DNA of 64,000 nucleotides from Ciona savignyi (GCA_000149265.1 CH003327.1:299202-363201); one strand, 5' to 3'; positions 41,301 through 49,787 are shown, counted from the stretch's first letter. The notes: a model not told the origin generated them from the sequence alone. Made by a program: numbers and translations.

Positions 41301-42733
41301 TAATCAGACCACGTGACGCATGCAGGTGTCCGGATACCTTAAGAATTTAAATATTTTAATCTAATAAAAAAAAATTAAAAACTAGTTAATACCGGTTTGT
41401 GACATAGAATCTGTGTTTGGTCCCTTAGGTGGCGCCACAGAGCGACATACATGACAGGTAAGGTTGCCATGTAGACGCCACGATTTCCCACCCAGCAACG
41501 AACAGCAGGTTTCCATTGTGTACAACCTTCCCTGCTTTGATGTGACGACAGCATCAGGGCAAATGACGTCATCATGACAGAAACCTACGTCATCGATTTC
41601 TAGAGCACAGAAAACTTGCTAGGTTTTGGTTTTCATCAATTGCTTGATTTTAACAATAATTTGCTAGCAATATTAAGTTAGTCTTTGTAAAAAGCCACAA
41701 GCAATATAATTTAAATTATTGGGTGTTTCGGAAATTTGTTTATTCAATTTTTAATATATATATTTACTTTATTTTTTGTTCTGGCTTTTTTTACAATTTC
41801 ATGCAATATAAAATTGATCTTTATTTATTTTTACAAGTACAACTAAGCCAGGGGTAACTGGGTAAATCAACCTAGGCATCACACACTTCTAGAGCAGTCT
41901 TGCCCGAACCATCCATCGCAGCATTCCCGAATATTCCTCGTGATGTAATTTTGGCGGCTACGCTGCGGCTTGTACACATAACATAGGGCGTTGTCTCCTT
42001 CGCGATTAAAATAGGATGTAACACCAGTAGAACCCAAGTGGCGCGTCTAAAAAAGGGTACAAGGTTATCTAAAGAGGGAAAGTAAAATTATATAACTTGA
42101 CATTGGAAGGAAATAGTAGTGATAACACGCATATATGTCAACCAGCCACAGTCGGCCACACGGCTTTTCATTGTGTTGTGTTTCTTGGGCAACATTAGTT
42201 CAACAGCTTGCAGAGATTATACATACACTAAGTCCACGGGAAGGCAGAGTTTGACGACACAAACCACGGCAAATACTCAAACTTTTACGAAGCTTCCTAC
42301 CTTCATTCTCCCGTCGTCGTACCGCCAACCTTCTTGAATGAACTTATACAGCTCCAAACAATCGACGTCGCGCTCCACTCTTTGTGATGTTACAACCTCT
42401 TCTATCGTCGTTCGGTTGACGGAACACCATTTTGCCGCTGCGCTGGAGGTTGGGAATAATTCGGGTTTAAACTTACAGAACATTAAATATTGGAAACACA
42501 GCATAACCATGTCAAGGGGAAGTATACACATGTATACACATACATATATACCTATATATAGTAATTGAAAAATACGGTAGCTTGTTGTCGATTTTAACTG
42601 CCCTTGCGACCACAGACGACAATTTTACCAACGTTTATAAAAAAAAACTGAGTATATCTTATAGAGAAAACAATCATTTAACTTACCTATTCATCAAGCC
42701 GCATGCCAGCACAGCGAGGTAAAATTTAATCAT
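318..42733 (-). CDS. SSPO: SCO-spondin orthologue, exons 1-69, 3' end outside window
   Basis: This is a giant secreted multidomain glycoprotein. In vertebrates SCO-spondin is released by the subcommissural organ and polymerises into Reissner's fibre; its role in this animal is not shown by the sequence. I traced 69 exons from the ATG at 42733 to a donor at 318. Their lengths sum to 10,952 nt (about 3,650 residues), no stop interrupts the frame, and every donor/acceptor phase matches. Domain order is signal peptide, EMI, three VWD-C8-TIL units, nine LDLa, then TSP1/VWC/TIL alternation with one further LDLa. This is the diagnostic SCO-spondin order. The N-terminal block (WC..., then ...[12 protein letters not shown]) resembles the vertebrate EMI start as I remember it. 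Vertebrate proteins are near 5,000 residues, so about a quarter is probably missing beyond base 1. Mucins and von Willebrand factor share the VWD units but lack the TSP1 array. Exon coordinates are in the segment entries. Confidence 0.93.
3951..4400. mobile_element. hAT-type MITE with 8-bp target duplication
   Basis: The element spans 3959-4392 (434 bp) and has terminal inverted repeats: CAGCGTTTCCCAACC on the left and GGTTGGGCAACACTG on the right. It is flanked by a perfect 8-bp duplication, GTTTAACC, at 3951-3958 and 4393-4400. The CAG-start termini and 8-bp duplication are the hallmarks of hAT transposons. There is no coding capacity, so it is non-autonomous. It lies in the SSPO intron between exons 62 and 63. 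Confidence 0.85.
8767..13057 (-). CDS. SSPO: SSPO exons 45-54: TSP1/TIL/VWC alternation, part 2
   Basis: Exons are 12858-13057, 12386-12584, 11882-12034, 11431-11657, 10917-11143, 10213-10439, 9857-9933, 9447-9627, 9056-9146 and 8767-8851, about residues 2334-2888. Exon 45 is a strong TSP1 ([20 protein letters not shown]). Exon 46 is a TIL ([30 protein letters not shown]). Exon 47 starts VWC-like and ends in [12 protein letters not shown]. Exon 48 completes that TSP1 and begins the next ([18 protein letters not shown]). Exon 49 is again TIL ([18 protein letters not shown]). Exon 50 combines VWC ([13 protein letters not shown]) with a TSP1 start ([14 protein letters not shown]), continued in exon 51. 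Exons 52-54 hold another TSP1 ([14 protein letters not shown]). The exon repeat unit TIL - VWC/TSP1 - TSP1 looks like internal duplication. Confidence 0.84.
13453..17663 (-). CDS. SSPO: SSPO exons 37-44: first TSP1/TIL/VWC block, Thr-rich linker, LDLa-10
   Basis: Exons are 17496-17663, 16805-17005, 16414-16625, 15815-16029, 15378-15554, 15213-15316, 14007-14169 and 13453-13665, about residues 1849-2333. Exon 37 is a TSP1 ([18 protein letters not shown]); exon 38 is a second ([20 protein letters not shown]). Exon 39 is a TIL ([28 protein letters not shown]). Exons 40-42 mix VWC and TSP1 segments. Exon 43 begins with a Thr/Ser linker ([20 protein letters not shown]) that probably carries O-glycans. 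It then enters the tenth LDLa ([14 protein letters not shown]), which finishes in exon 44 ([14 protein letters not shown]) before a TSP1 ([20 protein letters not shown]). In vertebrate SCO-spondin a discoidin-type F5/8C domain is expected around this linker; I see none. Confidence 0.84.
14518..14708 (-). other. Possible extra Thr-rich cassette in SSPO intron 42
   Basis: After an acceptor-like ccatcag on the minus strand, a 191-nt stretch is open. It reads [20 protein letters not shown] and continues to a gtgaca donor-like site. The composition resembles the Thr-rich linker of exon 43. It enters in phase 1 but leaves in phase 0, whereas exons 42 and 43 join directly in phase 1, so including it would break the frame. 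I therefore leave it out of the SSPO model. It may be a decayed duplicate of the linker exon or chance. Confidence 0.2.
18082..22719 (-). CDS. SSPO: SSPO exons 28-36: cluster of nine LDL-receptor class A repeats
   Basis: Exons are 22517-22719, 21657-21837, 21103-21301, 20704-20814, 20093-20220, 19767-19918, 19269-19408, 18939-19015 and 18082-18217, about residues 1407-1848. Nine LDLa repeats are recognisable. Each has six cysteines and most have an acidic SDE-type calcium site: [133 protein letters not shown] and [10 protein letters not shown]. Several repeats are split between exons. Thr/Pro-rich linkers follow the fifth repeat ([11 protein letters not shown]) and the eighth (LPTPTLTTG). Exon 36 ends inside the first TSP1 ([11 protein letters not shown]). 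LDLa repeats in SCO-spondin are thought to bind lipoprotein-type ligands; that role is family knowledge. Confidence 0.88.
18440..18700 (-). mobile_element. Degraded SINE family A copy
   Basis: Family landmarks (ggcaattgtcagattacct, gggttcaggaaatgttg) are recognisable but heavily mutated. It lies in the SSPO intron between exons 36 and 35. Similar remnants lie near 4715-4830, 14826-14960, 25400-25620, 28176-28265, 44390-44560, 48890-49035, 56070-56240, 59030-59290, 62455-62860 and 63900-64000. Confidence 0.55.
22234..22515 (-). mobile_element. SINE family A abutting SSPO exon 28
   Basis: The body is almost identical to 59600-59896, with an expanded (TATCC)n tail at 22234-22280. The head is cut off at the exon 28 donor, so the SINE occupies the first 280 bases of the intron. 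Confidence 0.8.
23092..28456 (-). CDS. SSPO: SSPO exons 20-27: VWD3, C8-3 and TIL-4
   Basis: Exons are 28362-28456, 27844-27955, 26760-26877, 25745-25918, 25138-25349, 24309-24479, 23751-23886 and 23092-23294, about residues 1000-1406. Exons 20-21 finish the preceding TIL/VWC-like unit ([13 protein letters not shown]). VWD3 begins [19 protein letters not shown], the textbook VWD opening. Exon 23 continues [16 protein letters not shown] and ends in LALFWDG; exon 24 resumes with [20 protein letters not shown]. Exon 25 is C8-3 ([17 protein letters not shown]). Exons 26-27 are TIL-4 ([31 protein letters not shown]). For exon 24 I chose the acceptor gacgcag at 25350. An upstream in-frame extension exists but would insert residues into the VWD core. 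Confidence 0.87.
23555..23736 (+). mobile_element. SINE family B with 29-bp target duplication
   Basis: The element (23584-23707) has an A-box-like tggccaaatggttaacgcga, a B-box-like gggtcgaaact and an A-rich tail. It is flanked by copies of aatgtagaaataaatattgc plus nine more bases, at 23555-23583 and 23708-23736, with one mismatch. The flank ends 14 nt before the exon 26 donor of SSPO. Confidence 0.8.
31004..31005 (+). promoter_or_regulatory. Unpaired splice acceptor upstream of nested gene
   Basis: A long pyrimidine-rich stretch from about 30960 (ttctcttcttttatattta) ends in aacag at 31005, 47 nt before the nested gene's ATG. No good coding exon lies upstream. It may receive an untranslated first exon or a trans-spliced leader, which is common in ascidians. 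Only the acceptor is visible. Confidence 0.3.
31053..32617 (+). CDS. Nested two-exon gene inside SSPO intron 19, unknown family (168 aa)
   Basis: The gene lies on the plus strand, opposite to SSPO, in its 4.7-kb intron. Exon 1 is 31053-31182 (43 codons plus 1 nt) with donor ctc|gtaagt. Exon 2 is 32241-32617 (2 nt, 124 codons, stop) with acceptor tccacag. The joined codon CAG keeps the frame, which argues against chance. The N-terminus starts [19 protein letters not shown] and is rich in Lys, Gln and Ser; it looks disordered and basic. The C-terminal 120 residues (from [18 protein letters not shown]) alternate hydrophobic and polar residues like a beta-sandwich. One Cys is present, and there is no signal peptide or membrane segment. 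Codon use is GC-richer than the surrounding intron. I do not recognise the family. An ATG exists in exon 2 (32231), but it lies before the acceptor and would give a shorter unspliced product. Confidence 0.72.
33165..38511 (-). CDS. SSPO: SSPO exons 11-19: VWD2, C8-2, TIL-2 and following TIL
   Basis: Exons are 38267-38511, 37879-38082, 37092-37221, 36457-36568, 35821-35957, 34997-35186, 34393-34605, 33775-33901 and 33165-33378. They cover about residues 476-999. Exon 11 finishes TIL-1 and adds a VWC-like stretch ([14 protein letters not shown]). VWD2 runs through exons 12-14; exon 13 has [17 protein letters not shown] and exon 14 [16 protein letters not shown]. Exons 15-16 form C8-2 ([17 protein letters not shown]). 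Exons 17-19 form TIL-2 and the next TIL (CMPGCRC, then [13 protein letters not shown], then [11 protein letters not shown]). Exon 14 is only 112 bp, in a region otherwise without coding signal, and was located by frame and phase. Exon 18 uses the donor ttg|gttagt; the alternative four bases upstream breaks the frame. Confidence 0.85.
34048..34152 (-). mobile_element. SINE family B copy
   Basis: The reverse complement carries the family head, ggtcctagtgacgagcccac and a ttcgaaat B-box region. It is in the SSPO intron between exons 18 and 17. A diverged partial copy lies just before it, near 33955-34025. Confidence 0.7.
35214..35318 (+). mobile_element. SINE family B copy
   Basis: cgtgttgctgaatggttaac, then catcatgggttcgaaactgg and an A-rich tail. 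It lies just upstream of SSPO exon 16 on the coding strand. Confidence 0.7.
37316..37596. mobile_element. Putative second hAT-like MITE
   Basis: CAGTGGTTCTTAACC on the left faces a degenerate GTTAAGAACTAG on the right. No target duplication could be confirmed. It lies in an SSPO intron between exons 13 and 12. A fragment of the same family, with gggtaattacccac, is inverted at about 45550-45606. Confidence 0.5.
38566..41337 (-). CDS. SSPO: SSPO exons 5-10: VWD1, C8-1 and TIL-1
   Basis: Exons are 41220-41337, 40812-40969, 40253-40417, 39685-39872, 39006-39156 and 38566-38669. The unit covers about residues 181-475. VWD1 opens with [15 protein letters not shown] and contains [13 protein letters not shown], the GLCG loop. 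Exons 8-9 are the C8 domain ([15 protein letters not shown] through [11 protein letters not shown]). Exon 10 starts the TIL domain ([15 protein letters not shown], then CLPGC). The calcium-loop acidic residues typical of VWD domains are present after GLCG. The cysteine before GLCG, found in mucin and VWF CGLC motifs, is Arg here. Confidence 0.88.
40978..41070 (+). mobile_element. SINE family B copy, diverged
   Basis: ggccgtgtggccaaatcgtt, then aacggtcctggtaacgagcc, with a damaged B box. It lies between SSPO exons 6 and 5. Confidence 0.6.
41393..42733 (-). CDS. SSPO: SSPO exons 1-4: signal peptide, EMI and cysteine block
   Basis: Exons are 42687-42733, 42301-42442, 41887-42046 and 41393-41584. 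Exon 1 encodes a short hydrophobic signal peptide starting [14 protein letters not shown] chose this ATG because it is the only start giving a signal peptide, and exon 1 ends in a consensus gtaagt donor. Exons 2-3 carry the EMI domain: WCSVNRT, then [12 protein letters not shown], closing with [13 protein letters not shown], which has the typical CC-x-GW ending. Exon 4 carries [12 protein letters not shown] followed by CHVC; this matches the short cysteine block that precedes VWD1 in vertebrate SCO-spondin. The donor of exon 3 (AGAA then gtgtgtga) is weak, but it is the only one keeping the frame into exon 4. Confidence 0.88.
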
Positions 42734-42820
42734 AGCCTTTTACACTTTTTTGTTAAAATTCAAAACCTGCTGAAAACATTGCGAAACATATTGGTGAATA
42801 TTATTGGCAATCTCCAGCTA

Positions 42821-42999
42821 AGCGTTTCCAATTTTCAATTATCGTAAGTCAAAAATGTAGCGTTACTGGACTATGTGCATACAATACACTACAGAACACT
42901 ACAAAACTTTAACAAAATTACAAAATAAAAGTTTTGCAAATTGTTGATGTGCTTGAGGACTTGACTCATTTAAACCTTCCACGGACTCATTTGAGACCG
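42821..42999. mobile_element. Internally deleted copy of the same hAT MITE
   Basis: AGCGTTTCC is followed by segments shared with the 3959-4392 element: gtagcgttactggactatgt, acactacagaacactacaaa and ccacggactcatttgagacc. The centre and right terminus are missing. It sits between the putative SSPO promoter and the SSPO start codon. Confidence 0.7.
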
Positions 43000-43330
43000 C
43001 GCTAGTCTTCAAACTATTTTTGTTAAGTTTGGACTTTATATTTTACATGCTTACCTTATTTTAAACTGGTTACTGTCGAGCTAAAAATATTTACTTTAGA
43101 ATAATTATCTTTTTTTTAATTAAAATATATTAAAAACATATTTTATGTTGAATAATTTGTCATGTATATTGGTTAAAGAAAACTCCATTGCTTAAATTAA
43201 AAGTTAAGTAATAAACTACACCATATATGTGTAGTAACAACTCTTCTAAGATCTTTGCCTTCAAAACCTCATCAAAAACTGTTAACGAGCGCACTGACTT
43301 GAACTGATTGACTTGACGAATTGCCGCGAC

Positions 43331-43337
43331 TTATATA
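43331..43337 (-). promoter_or_regulatory. TATA box, candidate SSPO promoter
   Basis: The minus strand reads gatatataagtcgcgg, a clean TATATAA, about 600 bp upstream of the SSPO ATG. A start site would be expected about 30 bp downstream, near 43300, giving a leader of roughly 570 nt that may contain an intron. No other minus-strand gene starts between here and 42733. A TGACGTCA site (CREB/ATF-type octamer) lies about 155 bp further upstream, near 43494. The link to SSPO is inferred from position and strand. Confidence 0.4.
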
Positions 43338-45549
43338 TCCCACCAACGGGTATCGAGTTATGCGCGATCTGTCAAACGCATGTTCGGACGAATAAGACCG
43401 GGTTCATACGCGGATCGACAAACAACGCAATCAGGTCATGACAATATTCCCATTATTTCGTCACAAAAGGCGATTATATTGCAGCTGCATGTGACGTCAA
43501 GTGTGGTGCAGAAATAGACATTGCAGCGTTGATGCGTCACCGGTAAGTGAGTTCGATTAAATCGTCATTGACAGATTGCCACAGAAAAAAAATCGAGCCA
43601 TGTTTGTGTCAGATTCAGCACTGGGTAGTTTTTGAATCAGATTGTTTTTGTTACTCAGTTGCGCTAAAATGCTAAATACTCTACCACGTGCCGGGCAACA
43701 CCAAAAGGAGGGAACGAGGGAAGTAAGGGAACCTACTCATTAAACTTACGGAAACTAATTCTAAACCAGCCTTAAGCACCAAACTTAACCCCAGAACTAA
43801 CGCTAACTTTAACCCTGTGTCTCAACACTTACCGTAATTATTATAGTGTGCAGTGTTTCTCTTCCCTACTTTCCCCTTATTTTATCTGCGCGATTGGAGA
43901 CATCAGAAGGAGTCAGTACCTTCTTACCTTCAGAGAACATACTAGCCATCAGAATTTGGTGTGCCCATAGTTGAATAAGGTTAAGAAAAATGCGCACAAT
44001 TTCAAACACCAGTATACAAACTAAACCATTTTTTTAATTTCAGGATGTTTTTGCGAAATTTCATTTCCAAAAAAATACAATCTCAAAAACAATAAATTAG
44101 CACTAAATAAATATCGGAAAGTTTTGGGCCGAGGTCGTATAAAGTTCATCCCCGACAAACATACTTATTATGTGTGTGAACACCACATGACGTCACAGCG
44201 ACCTTACTGTGACGTGATAGCTGTTTACACGTCACAGCATGGCATTAATTAAAACACAAAATTAAAATATTTGTTCCACAAAAAAGCGACGTATTTTGCA
44301 TACTTACAGCCGCATTCAGCCTTGTGATTATACCAGGGTATGGGATATTTTATATCAATAAATGGGTAATAATACAAAGGCCATATGTCATGAACAATGC
44401 TAAGATTGCCTTGCGCCCAGCATCAGGTTTCCGCGGCGATTAAAGAAAGGTTAACATGCTTCAGAAGTTTGTTCAATATCGGTACACTCATTACTTTACT
44501 CTTACTGGGTCCAGACATTGTCTACTAAATACCTTGCCACAAAACACAAGCGACCAGTTAATTCCAGCACAGGGCCTTTAGAAGATTTAGGATTTTGTTT
44601 TAAAATATGAAAAAATATATAAACGTTTTCACACGACCAACCACCAGATTAGATCATAACCGCCGTCGTATAGCTTGTATATATCAAGTCGAATTCGGTG
44701 TATAGGAAATCTGTTAGTTTCTTTTCAGAGAAATTCCGTACAGTCAAATGGGTTTTTAAAATAGCAGTGCTTACCACGTGGTGAACGCAACCTATTTGTG
44801 TTTCTATTTTTTTATTATTTTGGGTGATTTTCCGGGCTAACTGAGTTATTTCTACCATTTTGTGCTGCTACAAGTTACTTTATACTTTAAAATAAATTTT
44901 TCCATCCAGTAATATTACGATAAAAACGAGGCAGTGTCTACTGTATTTGGAATTCTTTATGATATTTAGTGACATATTAGCGCAATGAATACCATAAACA
45001 AGTAATACAGCAAAAATCTAAACTAGTTTAAAGTGCTGGTGACAAACAATGCATAAAACTACCGTTGTGCAAAATAAAAAAGTAAAAGCAATACTTCTCG
45101 TGGCCCAACAATACTGACCTGTGTGTTACACTTTTGTAAAAATTAATTTTGGACACTTATAAATATTATTTAGTAAAATATGATCGCATATATATTTCCA
45201 CTTGGAATAATGATTTGCTTTTATTTGAAGGAATTAAATCTACAGCATTTGATAAATCGGATGTGAAACCTGTTTTCTCTAATGCTACCCATATCTATGA
45301 GATTTGAACATTTTTATATTTGGTTTATAACTATTTTATAATCTGTCGGAGTATCAGAGATATTCTAGGGTTTTACGATGAAAACGCTACAGTTTTTATT
45401 TAGCTCGTTAATACACCGGGTTAGGTCATCGCCATCGAATGTCTTGACAGACACATTTAATAACACAAGGCTGGTTTCAATTCTACTTAAATTCGAGTAA
45501 AGGGCATGAAAACGTTTTCCATTGAAGTTACTTTTTTATTTTGAAAATG

Positions 45550-45606
45550 TATTTTATCCCTTTTAAAATGCCAAATTACCACTCTGTGGGTAATTACCCA
45601 CTGGTA
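45550..45606. mobile_element. Fragment of the 37.3-kb MITE family, inverted
   Basis: The reverse complement shares aatttggcattttaaaaggg-type sequence and gggtaattacccac with 37335-37382. It lies just past the TSSK polyadenylation signal. Confidence 0.45.
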
Positions 45607-45665
45607 AAAAAAAAACTGTTTTAGATGGTTATGCCACATCGATGAAATATTAACGCTTGTCACGA

Positions 45666-45671
45666 TTTATT
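45666..45671 (-). terminator. Polyadenylation signal of the TSSK gene
   Basis: AATAAA on the minus strand lies about 55 nt beyond the TSSK stop codon, the nearest canonical signal. It supports 45727-46069 as the true terminal exon. Confidence 0.5.
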
Positions 45672-45726
45672 CCGCAGTATTGCACTGTCTTTGGTTAATT
45701 TAAAGAAGTTATGTGATTATAGTCGA

Positions 45727-48700
45727 TTAGTGGTCGTCGTCCCGCCGTCTTCTTGGCCTCTCACGTTTGCAAGGACTCCGTTGGTACGGATCGCAAGAGG
45801 ACGAGGCACAACACGCATTCTCCTGCTGGGGTCGTTGCCTGCCGTCAGTTGGGTGGCATCCGGCGCAGGTGCTGGCTAATTCGTGGCTGTGGCGGTGCCG
45901 TGTGGCATCTTGCATTCTTGACTGGCGGCGTGGCGACTCGTGACTGCAGCCGCCTCTGTCGTCTTCCCGTGTGGCTGCAGCCGGGGTGCTCGGAGGTCTG
46001 GCGACACCGGTGAAGTATTGAAAGATCTGCTGCGCAACACTTGTGGTTGGGTTTAGAGCAGTGCTTGGTCTAAATCAATAATGACATGTCGTCAGTTCAG
46101 TAACGGATGACTGAATAAATTACCAGTACATTATTGCGGCAAACAAGGTTGTAATTAAAGATATAAAATAATCAGTGAACTGCAGCATAACTATCTCTGT
46201 AGTATACACTGTACTATAGCATTAATAGCTCGAAAGTGGGCGCGAGTTAACGAACATAACAAGTGATAAATTGGTTAACAAAATGTGCAGTTGTCACACC
46301 CGCCAGGACACACATTTCACATCTATTCACTAAACATTCCGATTCTCTTCACTTTATACTTATCGCGCACTACACAATGCAATAATAGCGCACTACCTAT
46401 ACTGTAGCACTTAGACTGGAGATTATATACCGAGGCATGTACCACCCGAAAACAACTGATCCGTGTCCCAACCTTAACTTATCGTAGTTGTAAGTAGTTT
46501 ACAGCCATTACCCCAAACTAGTGTAGTATTGCAAACACCCACTACTAAAGTTTGTAAAGTCGTTCTACAAATTTCTGTGCGGCATCGAAAATGTCCCGTG
46601 AAAACCCTTTAATTTCCGTTATATTAAAGCAGTGTTTTTACCTCGCATCTATACTGGCTTTGTAAAAGTTAGAAAAAGTTTAGTAAAATAAATATGTTGA
46701 TTTTAATTTAGGCATTGTAAATATAGTGAGAATGTTTAGTAGGATGCCTCCTTAACCCAATCTGCAATAGGTTAAACTCGACTAACTATGCTATTAGAAC
46801 ATCCGATATCTGCGTTCATACACAAACGTTACAAGCCTGGTTTACCTGCTTCAAATGTGACAATCTTAAGCTCAATCTTGAAATAATTTGGTTTTATCGC
46901 GTTTTAATGAATAAACACGTAAATATGAGATCCACCTACCTCGGATGCAGTTCCCGGTATTCCATGAAGAACGGATGAGCTAAAACTCTTTCCATGTTCG
47001 CTCTCTGCGTCACGTCTGGTTGGATCAATCGTCGGATCAAATTCTGTGGGGTCGTATTTGTGACAAATGTCGAGACGTGAAGAACAGAAAATGTTTGATT
47101 GAGATATGCAAATCCAAAACAAACAAACGTATGCCGCAAATTTCAGGGTCCCAACATTTTACAGTTAGTTAAGTGTCCCAACATTTTACAGTTGGTTATT
47201 TTCAGAGTTGGTTAAGCCCTTGGTACTTTAGCTATTAACAAAATATAGGTAATGTCACCTTTAGCTCTTCGGAGATGATGTCATTGACTCTCGGCGGGAA
47301 GCGTAGTTGATTCTTGAGTTGGATTTTGAGCATCTTTTTCACATTGGAGTCGTCAAACGGCATGTGACCGCACGACATGATGTACAGGATCACCCCCATG
47401 CTCCACATATCGTGCATACGGGGGTCGTATGGCTTACCTGCGCGCACAAGGAGTGTTAAGGCGGGTTAAAGGGTGCCAAGTGCAAGTTTACAGGTAACGC
47501 CTAATCACGATACGCCTAATCAAAAGTAATGAAAGTAACGCCTAATCACGCAATGATTTATTGAAATAGTCATTGGTTTAGGATAGGACAGTTAAGATAT
47601 TGATATATGTCCCCTGGATTGAGAAAACGAAAGGGGCGTTTACACACGGGTAATCGTCAGATCACCACGCACCAACCATAGGCTATTACAGCGTGTTGTG
47701 TAAGAACAAGATTTCCTTTCATTTGGTAGAATCCATAATTTCACTGGGCTGCTTAAAGACACAACCGTCCAGCTAGTGACCAGTTTTGAACCCTTTGGCT
47801 AAAAGGCTCGCACTAACCTATCAAGTTAACCGTCGGACAAAATGACTTGTAACATATACTTCAATTTTACCGGGATAGGTTTTGATCCCACGATAGGATG
47901 GTCACTAGGTTCGTTAATCTGTATAAAAAATCAATCATTTTAACCATTCAGCTAGCCGACCATGTCGAGGCACTACTATAGCTAAGACTGTGCTCGCCTT
48001 GTATAATCTCTGGTGCCGCGTATGCAGCAGATCCGCAGAAAGTGCTGCTGAGCGACACGCGCCCTCTACTGTCGAAAATCATCGGCTTGGAGAATCCGAA
48101 GTCGGTTAAAAGGAGCTTAAAGTTCTTGTCAAGCAGCAAGTTCTCACATTTCAAGTCTCTGAGCGGGAGGATTAAACCCATAAAACAACAAGCTTCTATC
48201 ACCTCAGAAAAATATCCTGTATGTACTATTAAAATACCAAATATCTTTATTAAGGTACCTATTAAATAACTTTTTTCTTGTTTTTTTATTCGGGTTAAGT
48301 TTCTGATAATGGGCTCCTTGCTGAGACCGTTTTTGCATAATATTCTTATTCAGTACATGTAACGGTCGCATTGCCATTTGGCCAGACGACCGTACACATT
48401 TTCTCAGATACTTGCTATAAGTATGGGATTTCAAACTGCAAGAGCCTCCATAAAACTACTTTGCCCGAATTAGCACATGCGCTGTGAAATAGGCAAATTG
48501 CGTCTATACGGCACAACAAAAGCTCACCGATGACAAATATTCTTCTGATGGCAGTAACTTATCGCTTGACACAGCTCCCAAAAGTACCGCTTGATGTCGT
48601 GCTCGGGTAGGGCGCCACGCTTTTGCACGAATCTCAACATGTCCCCGTTTCGAGCGGCCTCCATAACAATATACACGTACCCATCGCTTGCCTGTGCAAA

Positions 48701-49787
48701 TATTGTGGAGAATATAGTTTCTCTTAAAGTGTTTCGCATTAAGCAACAGTACACATGCATAGTAGACCTATCAGTTCGCTTTCAATAAACAATCTCTAAG
48801 CCCTATGCGAGTCGCTTCAAGCGTAGCGATAAACGGAACCTTATAATTTCTATAAGCAGAAACAGCAGAAACAGGCTTGTGCATATCGCCAAGTTACCGA
48901 ATCTATTGCAACATGTTGTATATGAGTACTGCTACTAGATTAACGCAGCGTGTATTAAGTATTGCATGTCGATGCAACCACAGAATCGGATAGGATATGT
49001 ATGTTTATCCCTCTTGGGCATTCGTCAGAATAGAGTCGAATTGTCGATTGCAGTCCGTTGTTTAAACAAATTTGTAGCCCACCTCCAAAATCTCATAAAC
49101 TCGAACCACATTCTCGTGCCTTAGCACCGGCAAAGTCTGCAGTTCACGTGGAAGGAACTTTTCGACAAAATCTTTGGGAGCTAGTTTAGTGTTGATACAT
49201 TTGATGGCTACCTCCCGAGACAGTCGAGTGGAATATGCTGATTTTACCTGGCAAGAAACCACAATGGTGAAATCGGCGTTAAAGTCAGGAACCCTGACAA
49301 CCTAAAGACAGATTCCTTTCGGAATATAGGATACATGAAGATTAAAATAAAGCACACTTTAATGCGGCTGTGTCTGTTATAAAGAAAGTACATTTTACTA
49401 TGCCAGCGGCTTCAGACATAGCATACTGAATATTAGGAGCAGTGACAACATTTTAGTTTGACGTTCCTTCATTAAAATAAAAAAAATACTGCCATTGTAA
49501 TATAAGAAAACAATAAACTCCTTTTAAAAATGGACTACAAAGACTGTAGGATAAACCCAGCAGACAACCATATATCGCGTACAGTTCAAAACTTTTTTAA
49601 AAAACTTTTTTTATCGGTTAACAGAAAAATATATGCACGTCTGCGTAGCATTAACTTGCTATTGCACAATTGCCAATTGCCTTAAAGATGTCATTGCTGC
49701 ACCTACCTTGGAGTATGCGCCTTCACCTAACGTGTTTTGTATTTTGTAACCCCTGTCTTTGAGCAGTCGTTCCCATACCTCGCTCAT
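45727..49787 (-). CDS. Testis-specific serine/threonine kinase, TSSK1/2-like, with Cys/His/Arg-rich tail (398 aa)
   Basis: Seven exons: 49707-49787, 49083-49247, 48528-48691, 47998-48158, 47259-47437, 46940-47043 and 45727-46069. They total 1,197 nt with all phases consistent. The kinase domain covers about residues 14-280: glycine loop GEGAYSKV (21-28), VAIK Lys43, Glu62 in FLPREL, HRDLKCEN (136-143), DFG (156-158), activation-loop Thr176 in [13 protein letters not shown], and [23 protein letters not shown] and TFCGS..YAAPE are TSSK-family signatures, and KVKSAYS plus [14 protein letters not shown] favour TSSK1/2. TSSKs act in late spermatids and sperm (family knowledge). The ATG has no in-frame alternative before the glycine loop. 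Intron 4 uses a GC donor (aag|gcgagc). The last exon, about 114 residues, is GC-rich and encodes a basic Cys/His tail ending RRRRDDDH, unlike other TSSK tails I know. Confidence 0.88.
47580..47835 (-). mobile_element. SINE family A in TSSK intron 4
   Basis: Body landmarks are present (gggtaatcgtcagatcacca, tttggtagaatccat, gacacaaccgtccagctagt), moderately diverged. It fills part of the intron with the GC donor. Confidence 0.7.
48290..48400 (-). mobile_element. SINE family B copy in TSSK intron 3
   Basis: The inverted family sequence includes taatgggctccttgctgaga and gccatttggccagacgaccg. A second, more diverged inverted copy is at about 47870-47960 in intron 4. Confidence 0.65.

Larger units (their letters stand above)
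42734..45665. other. Region between SSPO and TSSK
   Basis: It contains the MITE remnant, the candidate SSPO TATA box, a degraded SINE at about 44390-44560 and AT-rich sequence. The 69-aa minus frame at 44649-44858 lacks any splice or family support. No gene is evident. Confidence 0.6.

Noticed and set aside
45753..46013. 86-codon plus-strand open frame in the GC-rich island
   Set aside because: It is the opposite strand of the TSSK terminal exon, which fits splice phase, the stop codon and a nearby polyadenylation signal.
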